Source of the DNA: a virus
Length of the DNA stretch: 29,402 nt
Virus record (IMG/VR): IMGVR_UViG_3300032086_002387
Location: 1 to 29,402 of that record
Direction: 5' to 3' (one strand)
Both the position numbers and the translations under genes were made by a program. Shown here one piece after another: positions 22,868 to 29,402 of this stretch. The notes under the pieces were generated by a model. It saw only the letters and a list, made by a program, of their open reading frames with translations, was not told where the DNA came from and made no database searches. Positions within the stretch are counted from its first letter, which is position 1, and each line of letters begins with the position of its first letter.

Positions 22868-23058
22868 TGATTGCTAAAACAACACACTATTGGTGGTCAT
22901 TGAAAGAAGAACTAATTAATATCTTCTCATCTATGTTTTCTGGTTTTATGAGAACAGCAGAAGTCATTGGTTACACACGAGCAGCTTCAGAGCTTGCTAG
23001 AATGGGTTACCATGAACAAGCAAAAGAAGTTATGATGCAAATCAGAAAATTAAAATAA
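22867..23058 (+). CDS. 63-aa protein of the hsp20/DUF1127 operon
   Basis: The ATG at 22867 overlaps the DUF1127 stop (TAATG) and has AAAGGATGGG upstream; an ATG at 22858 lies too close to that site. The product begins MIAKTTHYWWSLKEELINIF, has an amphipathic N-terminal helix and ends with YTRAASELARMGYHEQAKEV and a basic tail. The tail resembles short alphaproteobacterial helical proteins often found with DUF1127, but I do not recognise a defined family. It is the last gene before a terminator 9 bases downstream. Confidence 0.65.
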   Translation: MIAKTTHYWWSLKEELINIFSSMFSGFMRTAEVIGYTRAASELARMGYHEQAKEVMMQIRKLK

Positions 23059-23066
23059 ATAATATT

Positions 23067-23089
23067 GAGGGCCGCCCTGGCCCTCTTTT
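23067..23089 (+). terminator. Rho-independent terminator after the hsp20 operon
   Basis: A 7-bp stem GAGGGCC / GGCCCTC with loop GCCCT is followed by TTTT. It closes the hsp20-DUF1127 unit 9 bases after its last stop codon. Confidence 0.88.
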
Positions 23090-23113
23090 ACACACAAACA
23101 CAGGAGAAATAAA

Positions 23114-23338
23114 ATGACAAATAAGAATCCATTCGAAATCCGTGCAGACATGCTTAAACTTGCAAAAGACTATATGGATCAACAGTATCACATGAATGTA
23201 GACTTTTGGAGACAACAGTTTGATACAAACAAAGCAACAGCTGAAGAATTTCAAAAAGCAATCCAAGAATATTATACAATGGATGATTTAATGGATAAAG
23301 CAAAAGAGATGTATTCTTTTGTTTCAAAGAAAGACTAA
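23114..23338 (+). CDS. Small conserved-looking phage protein
   Basis: A 74-aa hydrophilic helical protein starting MTNKNPFEIRADMLKLAKDY. The NPFEIRADMLKLA pattern followed by an aromatic MNVDFWRQQF segment is, by recollection, frequent among marine T4-like phage hypotheticals, but no function is known. AGGAG lies 8 bases before the ATG. It follows a terminator with no clear promoter in between, so expression may come from read-through. The last codons are adjacent to the ATG of the next gene (CTAATATG). Confidence 0.65.
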   Translation: MTNKNPFEIRADMLKLAKDYMDQQYHMNVDFWRQQFDTNKATAEEFQKAIQEYYTMDDLMDKAKEMYSFVSKKD

Positions 23339-23339
23339 T

Positions 23340-23528
23340 ATGAAAGATTGGTATAACTGGTGGAAACTTTTGAGATCTAAAGGTTATTCATTTTTTCATA
23401 GTATTGAGTGGGCTTATTATAACAATAAGTACTGGAAACCAAAAGGCGACTGGCCTTATGGAATGGAAAAAAGAGACAGAAGTTTTCACCGCCAACACAC
23501 TATAAAATATGAAGATTTATGTATGTAG
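23340..23528 (+). CDS. Small aromatic-rich protein upstream of gp43
   Basis: A 62-aa basic, tryptophan- and tyrosine-rich protein: MKDWYNWWKLLRSKGYSFFH, then SIEWAYYNNKYWKPKGDWPYG. The ATG at 23340 directly follows the previous stop; no separate ribosome site is needed if coupled. The aromatic/basic composition suggests a nucleic acid or membrane-surface interaction, but nothing specific can be named. It ends 3 bases before the -35 box of the gp43 promoter. Confidence 0.55.
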   Translation: MKDWYNWWKLLRSKGYSFFHSIEWAYYNNKYWKPKGDWPYGMEKRDRSFHRQHTIKYEDLCM

Positions 23529-23531
23529 AGG

Positions 23532-23560
23532 TTTACAATTCTTTTAGACTATGATATAAT
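23532..23560 (+). promoter_or_regulatory. Early promoter for DNA polymerase gp43
   Basis: TTTACA (23532-23537), 17 bases, TATAAT (23555-23560), preceded by GG as in the promoters at 26828 and 28630. The start is expected near 23567, leaving a very short leader with GGAGG before the TTG start. Confidence 0.9.
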
Positions 23561-23583
23561 AGACCTCAAATGGAGGTTATAAG

Positions 23584-26115
23584 TTGAGTTCATTCTATAC
23601 ATCTGTGAACCGTTACGGCAACAGCATACTTTATCGTGGCTATACGAGTAACGGTTCACCTATTACACAGAGATATAAATTCTCTCCAAAATTTTATTTA
23701 CCAACAAAAGAAATTACTCAGTATCGCTCGTTTGACGGTGATCCCGTTAAGTCGGTAGAGTTTTCTACAATGCGAGATGCTAAAGACTTTCTTGAACAAT
23801 ATTCAGAAATGGATGGTGTAAAAGTCTACGGCACTCGCAACTACATTCATCAGTTCATAACTGATATGTATCCTGATAATATTTCCTTCAATCCTAATCA
23901 TGTTAACGTAGTTAATATCGACATCGAGGTGGCCTCAGACGATGGCTTCCCCGTACCAGAAAAAGCTGCGTATCCCATCATATCGATTGCCCTGAAATCA
24001 AGCAAGTCTTCGATATATCAAGTGTGGGGTTTGGATACTTATGATCCACTCAAAACGGAACTCGACATGCAAGGTGATCAAATTAAGTATCACCATTGTG
24101 AATCGGAAGTTCACCTCCTTTCCTCGTTCTTGAGTTACTGGACGAAAAATTATCCAGACATCATCACTGGTTGGAATACGCGGTTTTTTGATATTCCATA
24201 TCTCGTAAATCGTATCTCTATCGTTGGTAGTGAAGAAGCAAAGAAACGATTGTCTCCATGGAAAATGGTAGATGAGCGCAATATCGTTATGGGTGGTCGT
24301 CAACAATATGGATACGATATTGGTGGTATTCAACAAGCAGATTACTATGAACTATTTAAAAAGTTTGGTTATTCGTATGGTCCACAAGAATCATATAAGC
24401 TTGATCATATCTCATATGTAGTTCTTGGTGAAAAGAAACTGTCATACGAAGAAGCTGGTAATCTATATACACTATATAAGATGAATCACCAGAAATTTAT
24501 CGATTATAACATTAAAGACGTACAGTTGGTTGACCGCATTGATAAAAAGATGGGGTTGATTAATCTGGTTATGACTATGGCTTATAAAGCAGGTGTTAAC
24601 TTTGCGGATACTTTTGGTACTACATCGATATGGGAATCTATCATATATCGTAAGCTACTCCAAAATAATATCATATCACCCGTGGATCAGATACGAAAAG
24701 TCGCGTATCAGAATAACTCCAATCCTAACATGATTGAGGGTGGCTACGTTAAGAATCCACAGGTCGGTGAACATGAATGGGTGGTATCTTTTGATCTAAA
24801 CTCTCTGTATCCAAACATCATTGTTGAGTATAACATATCACCCGAAACTCTTGTTAAAGAAAAATCATTTGGTGTCTTTGTTCAAGACGTAAGTCATTAT
24901 CTTAACGATGATCCAACTAAATCATCTAAAGAGTATTCTATATGTGCAAGTGGTGTACCCTTCTCTCATGAAAAACAAGGTATCATTCCGGAACTTATCG
25001 TTGAGTATTATGCTGAACGTAGTGAAATAAAAAAGAAAATGCTGCATGCAAAATCACAATATGAAAAGACGAAGTCTACGTATCTTGAGTCTGAGATTAA
25101 CCAGCTTGAAAACAATCAGATGGCTATCAAGATCTTGATGAACTCACTTTATGGTGCTTTGGCTAACAAGTACTTTAAATATTTTGACACAGCACTCGCC
25201 GAATCCGTAACTCTGACCGGTCAGCTTTCTATCAAGTGGGCGGAAAAAGCTATCAATAGAGAAATGAATCGCATACTTGGTACAGATAAAGACTATGTAA
25301 TAGCGATTGATACCGATTCAGTCTATATCAATATGGGTCCACTCGTAAAGAAACTGAATCCTTCAGATCCAGTCAAAGCACTTGATAAGATATGTAAAGA
25401 ACACTTTGAAAAAATTATTGCTGATGCTTACGGTGAGCTATTCAATAAGATGAATGCCTACACGCCAAGAATGGAAATGGGAAGGGAAGTTATAGCTGAT
25501 CGTGGTATCTGGATGGCTAAGAAAAGATATATTCTTAACGTACATAACAACGAAGGTGTACAATACGCTGAACCAAAACTTAAGATCATGGGTATCGAAG
25601 CAATTAAGTCTTCTACACCTGAAGTTGTTCGAGATAAGTTCAAAGAAATATTTAAAGTTATTATAACTGGAAATGAATCGGATACAAGAAAATTTATAAA
25701 CAATTTTAAACAATACTTTAAATCTCTTCCTCCCGAATCAGTTGCTTTTCCTCGAGGAGTTCAAGAAGTAGATAAATGGTCTGATCGTTTAAAAATCTAT
25801 ATTAAAGGTACACCTATTCATGTTAGAGGTGCTTTGCTATATAATCATACTATAAAAGATAAAGCACTCGAAAAGAAACATACTCTTATTCAATCTGGAG
25901 AAAAAATCAAGTTTTCTTACTTAAAAATGCCAAATCCTCTTCGTGAAAACGTGATATCTTTCCCAGATTATTTACCAAGTGAGTTGAATCTTCATAAATA
26001 TATAGACTATGACACTCAGTTTGAAAAAACATTTATCGAACCCTTAAATCCAATCCTTGAAGCGGTGGGTTGGTCAGTCAAAGAACAAGCAACACTAGAG
26101 GATTTTTTCGGATGA
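23584..26115 (+). CDS. 43: DNA polymerase gp43 (family B)
   Basis: An 843-aa replicative polymerase with proofreading (T4: 898 aa). Exonuclease motifs: NIDIEVAS (D113, E115), ITGWNTRFFDIPY, and YNIKDVQLVDR. Polymerase motifs: A DLNSLYPNII (D404), B KILMNSLYGALANKYF, C IDTDSVY (D576, D578), then KKRYILNV. The C-terminal end TLEDFFG fits the T4-type clamp-binding peptide. It starts at TTG 23584, with GGAGG 7 bases upstream; no ATG is suitably placed. It has its own early promoter. The stop overlaps the next ATG (ATGA). Confidence 0.98.
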   Translation: MSSFYTSVNRYGNSILYRGYTSNGSPITQRYKFSPKFYLPTKEITQYRSFDGDPVKSVEFSTMRDAKDFLEQYSEMDGVKVYGTRNYIHQFITDMYPDNISFNPNHVNVVNIDIEVASDDGFPVPEKAAYPIISIALKSSKSSIYQVWGLDTYDPLKTELDMQGDQIKYHHCESEVHLLSSFLSYWTKNYPDIITGWNTRFFDIPYLVNRISIVGSEEAKKRLSPWKMVDERNIVMGGRQQYGYDIGGIQQADYYELFKKFGYSYGPQESYKLDHISYVVLGEKKLSYEEAGNLYTLYKMNHQKFIDYNIKDVQLVDRIDKKMGLINLVMTMAYKAGVNFADTFGTTSIWESIIYRKLLQNNIISPVDQIRKVAYQNNSNPNMIEGGYVKNPQVGEHEWVVSFDLNSLYPNIIVEYNISPETLVKEKSFGVFVQDVSHYLNDDPTKSSKEYSICASGVPFSHEKQGIIPELIVEYYAERSEIKKKMLHAKSQYEKTKSTYLESEINQLENNQMAIKILMNSLYGALANKYFKYFDTALAESVTLTGQLSIKWAEKAINREMNRILGTDKDYVIAIDTDSVYINMGPLVKKLNPSDPVKALDKICKEHFEKIIADAYGELFNKMNAYTPRMEMGREVIADRGIWMAKKRYILNVHNNEGVQYAEPKLKIMGIEAIKSSTPEVVRDKFKEIFKVIITGNESDTRKFINNFKQYFKSLPPESVAFPRGVQEVDKWSDRLKIYIKGTPIHVRGALLYNHTIKDKALEKKHTLIQSGEKIKFSYLKMPNPLRENVISFPDYLPSELNLHKYIDYDTQFEKTFIEPLNPILEAVGWSVKEQATLEDFFG

Positions 26116-26855
26116 ATAACATGAACTACGTATTCGATGTAGACGGAACACTTACACCAAGTAGGATGAAGATGGATCCTGTTTTCCAAAAGTTTTTTCT
26201 CGAGTTTGCGGATAGGAATAAGTGTTACTTAGTTACTGGTTCAGACTATGAAAAAACAGTTCAACAAGTTGGAAAAGAAATATGTGAAACAGTCATAACC
26301 GTATGGAACTGCTGCGGTAACAGCGTTTGGCAGAGAGGAGTTGAAGTTTACAGAGATTCGTGGAGACTTCCTGATCATATGCGTAAATGGTTAGAAAAAA
26401 AGATAAAGACAAGTAAATTTAGTCTTAGAACCGGTGGCCACATTGAAGACAGACCTGGGCTGGTAAACTTTACTGTCCTAGGAAGAAACTGCACACTTGG
26501 TGAAAGAATGCTGTATCGTCAATGGGATGAAGAAAATAACGAAAGAAAAACAATTGCAAGAGAATTTAATATTGCTTTCAACCACGAAGGTGTTGTAGCT
26601 CAAGTAGCAGGTGAAACCGGTCTTGATATAATGATGATAGGTTCTGATAAATCACAAGTAGCCATGAGCTTATTTGGACCTACGATGTTCTTTGGCGATA
26701 AGATGGAAGTGGGTGGTAATGATTACCCTTTAGCTCAGGAACTAAAACAGCGTGATGATAATGTCTGCATTGCAGTCAAAGACTGGAAAGATACACAAAA
26801 ATATTTATTTGGATTGTCATATGAGGGTTTACAAGAAAGAGTAAATATTGTATAA
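26112..26855 (+). CDS. Eukaryotic-type phosphomannomutase-like HAD phosphatase
   Basis: A 247-aa HAD-superfamily protein matching the eukaryotic PMM1/PMM2 pattern: nucleophile motif YVFDVDGTLTPSR (D9, D11), TGSDYEKTVQQVG, CCGNSVW, the substrate-binding RTGGHIEDRPGLVNFTVLGR, LGERMLYRQWDEENNERK, IGSDKSQ, and FFGDKMEVGGNDYPL (metal-binding and FFGDK motif). Such enzymes convert mannose-6-phosphate to mannose-1-phosphate for GDP-mannose synthesis. Length equals human PMM2 (246 aa). It starts at 26112, overlapping the polymerase stop, or at 26121. The last bases carry the promoter for the next gene. Precise substrate is not provable here; another hexose-phosphate is possible. Confidence 0.88.
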   Translation: MNNMNYVFDVDGTLTPSRMKMDPVFQKFFLEFADRNKCYLVTGSDYEKTVQQVGKEICETVITVWNCCGNSVWQRGVEVYRDSWRLPDHMRKWLEKKIKTSKFSLRTGGHIEDRPGLVNFTVLGRNCTLGERMLYRQWDEENNERKTIAREFNIAFNHEGVVAQVAGETGLDIMMIGSDKSQVAMSLFGPTMFFGDKMEVGGNDYPLAQELKQRDDNVCIAVKDWKDTQKYLFGLSYEGLQERVNIV

Positions 26856-26856
26856 T
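26828..26856 (+). promoter_or_regulatory. Early promoter for the MazG-primase-nuclease operon
   Basis: TTTACA (26828-26833), 17 bases, TATAAT (26851-26856), fully inside the end of the phosphomannomutase gene. The start is expected near 26863, which favours the MazG-like gene start at 26876. Confidence 0.88.
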
Positions 26857-26875
26857 ATACAAAATGGAGAAAAAT

Positions 26876-27286
26876 ATGAGTGATTGGGCTTTTGATATCT
26901 ACCAAATGCATAATAAGTTTGGTGTAAAAGAATGGTTTGAAAATAACAAACATGATAAAGAACTAATGAAAACATACCTACGTTTTCGTTTGAATATGTG
27001 TAATGAAGAAATGGGTGAATGCTTTGATGCACTCGACAACGAAGATCCTGAAGAAATCGTAGATGGTCTTATTGATATCTGTGTATTTGCTATCGGTACT
27101 CTTGATGTCTTTGGTGTAGATGCCAATGAAGCATGGAATCGTATCTACGAAGCAAACATGGCAAAGTCACCTGGTGTGAAAGAAGGTAGACCTAATCCAT
27201 TTGGTTTACCAGATCTAATCAAACCCGACGGATGGGAATCACCTAACCACGAAGGTAATCATGGAAGTCTCAGCGACCTTTTTTAA
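26876..27286 (+). CDS. MazG-like nucleotide pyrophosphohydrolase
   Basis: A 136-aa all-alpha NTP pyrophosphatase-type protein. The metal-binding helices are seen as MCNEEMGECFDAL (EExxE) and EEIVDGLIDICVFAIGTLD (ExxxD), followed by the typical AWNRIYEANMAKSPGVKEGR signature. Such enzymes hydrolyse (d)NTPs or related nucleotides to monophosphates; in phages they may adjust nucleotide pools or alarmones. The ATG at 26876 has GGAG 6 bases upstream, while the ATG at 26864 overlaps that site. The C-terminal HEGNHGSLSDLF is Gly/Asn-rich. It overlaps the primase-like gene by 26 bases. Confidence 0.88.
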   Translation: MSDWAFDIYQMHNKFGVKEWFENNKHDKELMKTYLRFRLNMCNEEMGECFDALDNEDPEEIVDGLIDICVFAIGTLDVFGVDANEAWNRIYEANMAKSPGVKEGRPNPFGLPDLIKPDGWESPNHEGNHGSLSDLF

Positions 27287-28196
27287 AAACATATATGATA
27301 ACAAAACGCACAAGCGCTTTGACTTTGAAGACTTCAGTAAGTTTGAAGAGTTCTTGTACAAGTTATCGAGAAGAAGGCTGAAGGGTAAGAAAGACGCCGC
27401 GCTTATGTCACCCGCAACTTATGTCGAGGGTACTACACGTGCTAATAAGAACGTAGTCAGTTGGGCTGGCTGGGCAGCCATTGATGTTGATGATCACGAG
27501 TTTAAAGGAGATCTGAAAAATGAATTGGCTTCCACTCATGGTAAATGGCATTATGTTTGCTATTCTACTGCTAGCTCTAGAGAAAGTTTACCAAAGTTTA
27601 GGCTATGTTTCCCACTTAGAACAAGAGTTGAACCAGACAAGATCAGACATTTCTGGTTCGCCCTTAACAAAGAGTTCGGATCGCTCGGCGATGAACAAGC
27701 TAAAGATCTATCACGAATGTATTATATCCCTGGCACGTACGATGACGCTTTCAACTTTATTTTTACTAATACTGGCGATTTTCTAGATCCTCAGACAATT
27801 ATGGATAAACACTCGTATGTTGAAAAGAAAACCGGAAGCTTTCTTGACAGATTGCCCACTGAGATACAAAAACAAATCGTAGAACATCGCAAGAAAAAAA
27901 TGGACAATACTAGTATATCTTGGACTAGTTATGAAGACTGTCCTTTTGTAAATAAAAACATGATCCGTGATTTTAAAAACATCGCTCATGTCGATAATAG
28001 TGGTAGATACGCAATGATCTATAAGATTATGGTATCCATCGCAAGTAACGCAGTTGATAGGCGTTATCCAATAAGCGTATATGAAATCGTAGAGTTAGTC
28101 AGACAGCTAGATGCTGACACGGCTCGTAGATATGAAAACAGACCATTGAATGTAGAAGCAGATAGGGCTATAGAGTATGCATACCGAAACGTTTGA
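27261..28196 (+). CDS. Archaeo-eukaryotic primase (PrimPol)-like protein
   Basis: The 311-aa protein carries the pattern of archaeo-eukaryotic primase-type catalytic domains: motif I WAAIDVDDHE (D75, D77), motif II-III region YSTASSRESLPKFRLCFPLR (101-120), and LSRMYYIPGTYDD (150-162). The C-terminal third (about 240-311) is helical and may correspond to a primase C-terminal domain. T4 uses a DnaG-type primase (gp61), which is not in this window, so the two could coexist or this could replace it. GAAGG lies a few bases before the ATG, inside the MazG-like gene, indicating coupling. The next gene overlaps its end by 20 bases. Primer synthesis is inferred from motifs only. Confidence 0.65.
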   Translation: MEVSATFFKNIYDNKTHKRFDFEDFSKFEEFLYKLSRRRLKGKKDAALMSPATYVEGTTRANKNVVSWAGWAAIDVDDHEFKGDLKNELASTHGKWHYVCYSTASSRESLPKFRLCFPLRTRVEPDKIRHFWFALNKEFGSLGDEQAKDLSRMYYIPGTYDDAFNFIFTNTGDFLDPQTIMDKHSYVEKKTGSFLDRLPTEIQKQIVEHRKKKMDNTSISWTSYEDCPFVNKNMIRDFKNIAHVDNSGRYAMIYKIMVSIASNAVDRRYPISVYEIVELVRQLDADTARRYENRPLNVEADRAIEYAYRNV

Positions 28197-28626
28197 TTAT
28201 GATATGAGTTTTAATATTTCTGATATTATTAACGTCGATGAATGGCATGAAAGGGCTATGAATGAAGCTAAACAGATTCATAGTAAAAAAAGTACAAGAA
28301 GAGGTCGTACTCTTAAGGAAATTTATGAAACTTGTAAGTACGGGCATGCCGCTGAGCAGTACCTCATAGAAACGGGTTGGACTGACGATGAAAGACCATA
28401 TAAAGATTTGTTAGACCCATACCTTGATCCGGTTGAGATAAAAGTAACACAAGGAAAATACTATATACCATATGTTCTTGAAAGCTGCAGAAAAGCTAAG
28501 CTTGATAAATGGAGAAAATATCCAGACATAGTTTATATTTTTATAAACAATAAGAAAGACGGTGAGTACATACATGAAGGAGTGTATGTTTGGGATGGAA
28601 AAAAATTTGCAAGAAATACATTTTAG
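28177..28626 (+). CDS. Probable PD-(D/E)XK-fold nuclease
   Basis: A 149-aa protein with a layout typical of small PD-(D/E)XK nucleases: an N-terminal helix with GHAAEQYLI (E60), an acidic YKDLLDPYLDP strand-turn (D77/D80), then PVEIKV (E87-x-K89), followed by helix YYIPYVLESCRKAKLDKW and strand DIVYIFINN. Basic residues KKSTRRGR precede the core. Substrate is unknown. The ATG at 28177 lies inside the primase-like gene; an in-frame ATG at 28204 is an alternative that keeps the whole core. Co-expression with the primase-like protein suggests DNA processing, by inference. Confidence 0.6.
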   Translation: MHTETFDYDMSFNISDIINVDEWHERAMNEAKQIHSKKSTRRGRTLKEIYETCKYGHAAEQYLIETGWTDDERPYKDLLDPYLDPVEIKVTQGKYYIPYVLESCRKAKLDKWRKYPDIVYIFINNKKDGEYIHEGVYVWDGKKFARNTF

Positions 28627-28629
28627 GGG

Positions 28630-28661
28630 TTTACATTTCATGAAAAATATGTTAGTATATT
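28630..28661 (+). promoter_or_regulatory. Probable early promoter before the GIY-YIG gene
   Basis: GGTTTACA (hexamer 28630-28635) matches the -35 boxes of this phage, but the -10 is less clear: TATATT at 28656-28661 is 20 bases away and TTAGTA at 28652 is 16 bases away. It lies in the 65-base gap before 28692. Confidence 0.5.
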
Positions 28662-28691
28662 TTTGCATGAAACTTAAAGGACAAAAATAAA

Positions 28692-29261
28692 ATGGCTTAC
28701 GAGGAAATAAATGGAATACAAATTATAGGCCGTTCCCCTTGGATACCTATTTCAAAAATACCAACAAAAGATACGGCTGATTTTTTAGATTTAAATGAAA
28801 AATATGGTACGTGTGGAATATACCAAGTTGCCGAAACAAAATATATAGAAGAAATAGGTAATGAAGTAATACACGATAAAATAGGCTATACTGGTAAATC
28901 AGGTAGCATTCTTCAAAGAACTTACGATATACGTCAACCAAAAGGTACTCACGGCGCTGGACGTTATATCCGTCAAAACGATCTTTGCAAAGAAGCTGAA
29001 GTTAAAATACGCTATATTTACACATCTTCGGAAGATTATAAAAGTCTTGAAGACTATATTCATCATGAAACAACACGTAATTATGGTTTTCGATTTGCTT
29101 GGAAAGACGCGTCACAAGGTAATGTTGGGGTATATTCACAATGGCTTGAATTATCTAAACGATTAACAGCTGATGAAATATTATCAGGAATTCCAAATTT
29201 AAAAGAATTGGCTATAGAAAAAAACATAGAAGAATTTCAAGAAAGGTTGAATGAAGTATGA
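28692..29261 (+). CDS. GIY-YIG endonuclease
   Basis: A 189-aa protein with a GIY-YIG nuclease core: GTCGIYQVAE (GIY at 42-44), KIGYTGKSG (63-71, the YIG position reading KIG), an arginine in ILQRTYDI (R76), and a glutamate in SLEDYIHHE (E120 or E126). The remainder (NYGFRFAWKDASQGNVGVYS) is not recognised. GIY-YIG enzymes in T4-like phages include free-standing homing endonucleases; a restriction- or repair-type role is equally possible. It has a possible promoter of its own and AAAGGAC 10 bases before the ATG. AT-rich codons suggest mobility. The stop overlaps the next ATG. Confidence 0.8.
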   Translation: MAYEEINGIQIIGRSPWIPISKIPTKDTADFLDLNEKYGTCGIYQVAETKYIEEIGNEVIHDKIGYTGKSGSILQRTYDIRQPKGTHGAGRYIRQNDLCKEAEVKIRYIYTSSEDYKSLEDYIHHETTRNYGFRFAWKDASQGNVGVYSQWLELSKRLTADEILSGIPNLKELAIEKNIEEFQERLNEV

Positions 29262-29402
29262 AAGATAAGTACTCACTAAAGTTTCTTCAGCGTTGTGCTG
29301 AGATACAAATTAAAAAGGGTAATGATTACCAAAACCCAAACTCACGTGTAAGACAAGCACACTACTATCCACGTGGTTGTGCTACTATTCTTGACACTAT
29401 GG
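29258..29402 (+). CDS. 3'-truncated small gene, possible nucleotide-modification-type protein
   Basis: The ATG overlaps the GIY-YIG stop (ATGA) and the frame stays open to the window end, giving 48 residues: MKDKYSLKFLQRCAEIQIKK, then GNDYQNPNSRVRQAHYYPRG and ATILDTM. The K-x-x-DY-x-N pattern early in a helical protein is reminiscent of phage DUF1599/nucleotide-modification-associated proteins, but too little is visible to be sure. Confidence 0.5.
   Translation, partial: MKDKYSLKFLQRCAEIQIKKGNDYQNPNSRVRQAHYYPRGCATILDTM

Noticed and set aside
23087-23115. TTTACA-17-TAAAAT promoter-like match after the hsp20-operon terminator
   Set aside because: The -10 box would overlap the ATG of the 74-aa gene at 23114, so the transcript would lack its start; the -35 overlaps the terminator T-run. 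Probably coincidental.
28637-28646. Palindrome TTTCATGAAA in the gap before the GIY-YIG gene
   Set aside because: Short, AT-rich and without a second copy nearby; not enough to call an operator.
1-29402. tRNA genes, CRISPR arrays and insertion sequences
   Set aside because: No cloverleaf-like gap, spaced direct repeats or transposase gene was seen; nearly all bases are occupied by phage coding sequence.

Overview
The window is one continuous stretch of a T4-like myovirus genome (tailed phage with a contractile tail). It is AT-rich, densely packed, and every supported gene reads on the + strand, usually with start and stop codons overlapping or nearly touching. The best-recognised proteins are gp17, gp18, gp19, gp20, gp21, gp22, gp23, UvsY, UvsW, gp55, gp47, gp46, gp45, gp44, gp62, RegA and gp43. 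Hsp20, the marine-type structural protein after the portal and the overall layout suggest an exo-T-even, probably aquatic phage. A DUF1127 protein and a peptide resembling aa3-oxidase subunit IV hint at an alphaproteobacterial host; that host call is inference.

Layout. 1-10510 is the packaging and head/tail module: the end of gp16, then gp17, sheath gp18, tube gp19, portal gp20, an extra structural protein, gp67, a gp68-position protein, protease gp21, scaffold gp22 and major capsid gp23. It is served by exact TATAAATA late promoters and closed by a strong terminator. 10590-13688 holds a second tail-tube-like protein, UvsY, a small unknown protein, helicase UvsW and a small acidic protein. 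The 150-base gap 13689-13838 is the largest non-coding stretch and carries two divergent sigma70-type promoters; no non-coding stretch exceeds 300 bases. 13839-21617 is the replication/recombination module: gp55, gp47, gp46, an inserted metabolic island (two membrane peptides and a PEP carboxykinase homologue), gp45, a 66-aa protein, gp44, DexA and gp62. 21689-23528 holds RegA, Hsp20, the DUF1127 protein and small unknowns. 23584-26855 is DNA polymerase gp43 and a eukaryotic-type phosphomannomutase. 26876-28626 is a MazG-like pyrophosphatase, an archaeo-eukaryotic primase-like protein and a probable PD-(D/E)XK nuclease. The window ends with a GIY-YIG nuclease and a truncated gene.

How it works together. 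Early promoters share one design, (G)TTTAC(A/T), 17 bases, TATAAT, and drive the replication genes. gp55, itself under an early promoter, should direct the host polymerase to the TATAAATA late promoters ahead of the structural genes. gp45 is both the replication clamp and, in T4, the activator of late transcription. gp46/47, UvsY and UvsW support recombination-dependent replication. The most unusual content is the complete-looking PEP carboxykinase catalytic core inside the replication module, together with a phosphomannomutase downstream of the polymerase. Both suggest that the phage redirects central carbon and sugar-phosphate metabolism. No tRNA, CRISPR array or insertion sequence was seen.
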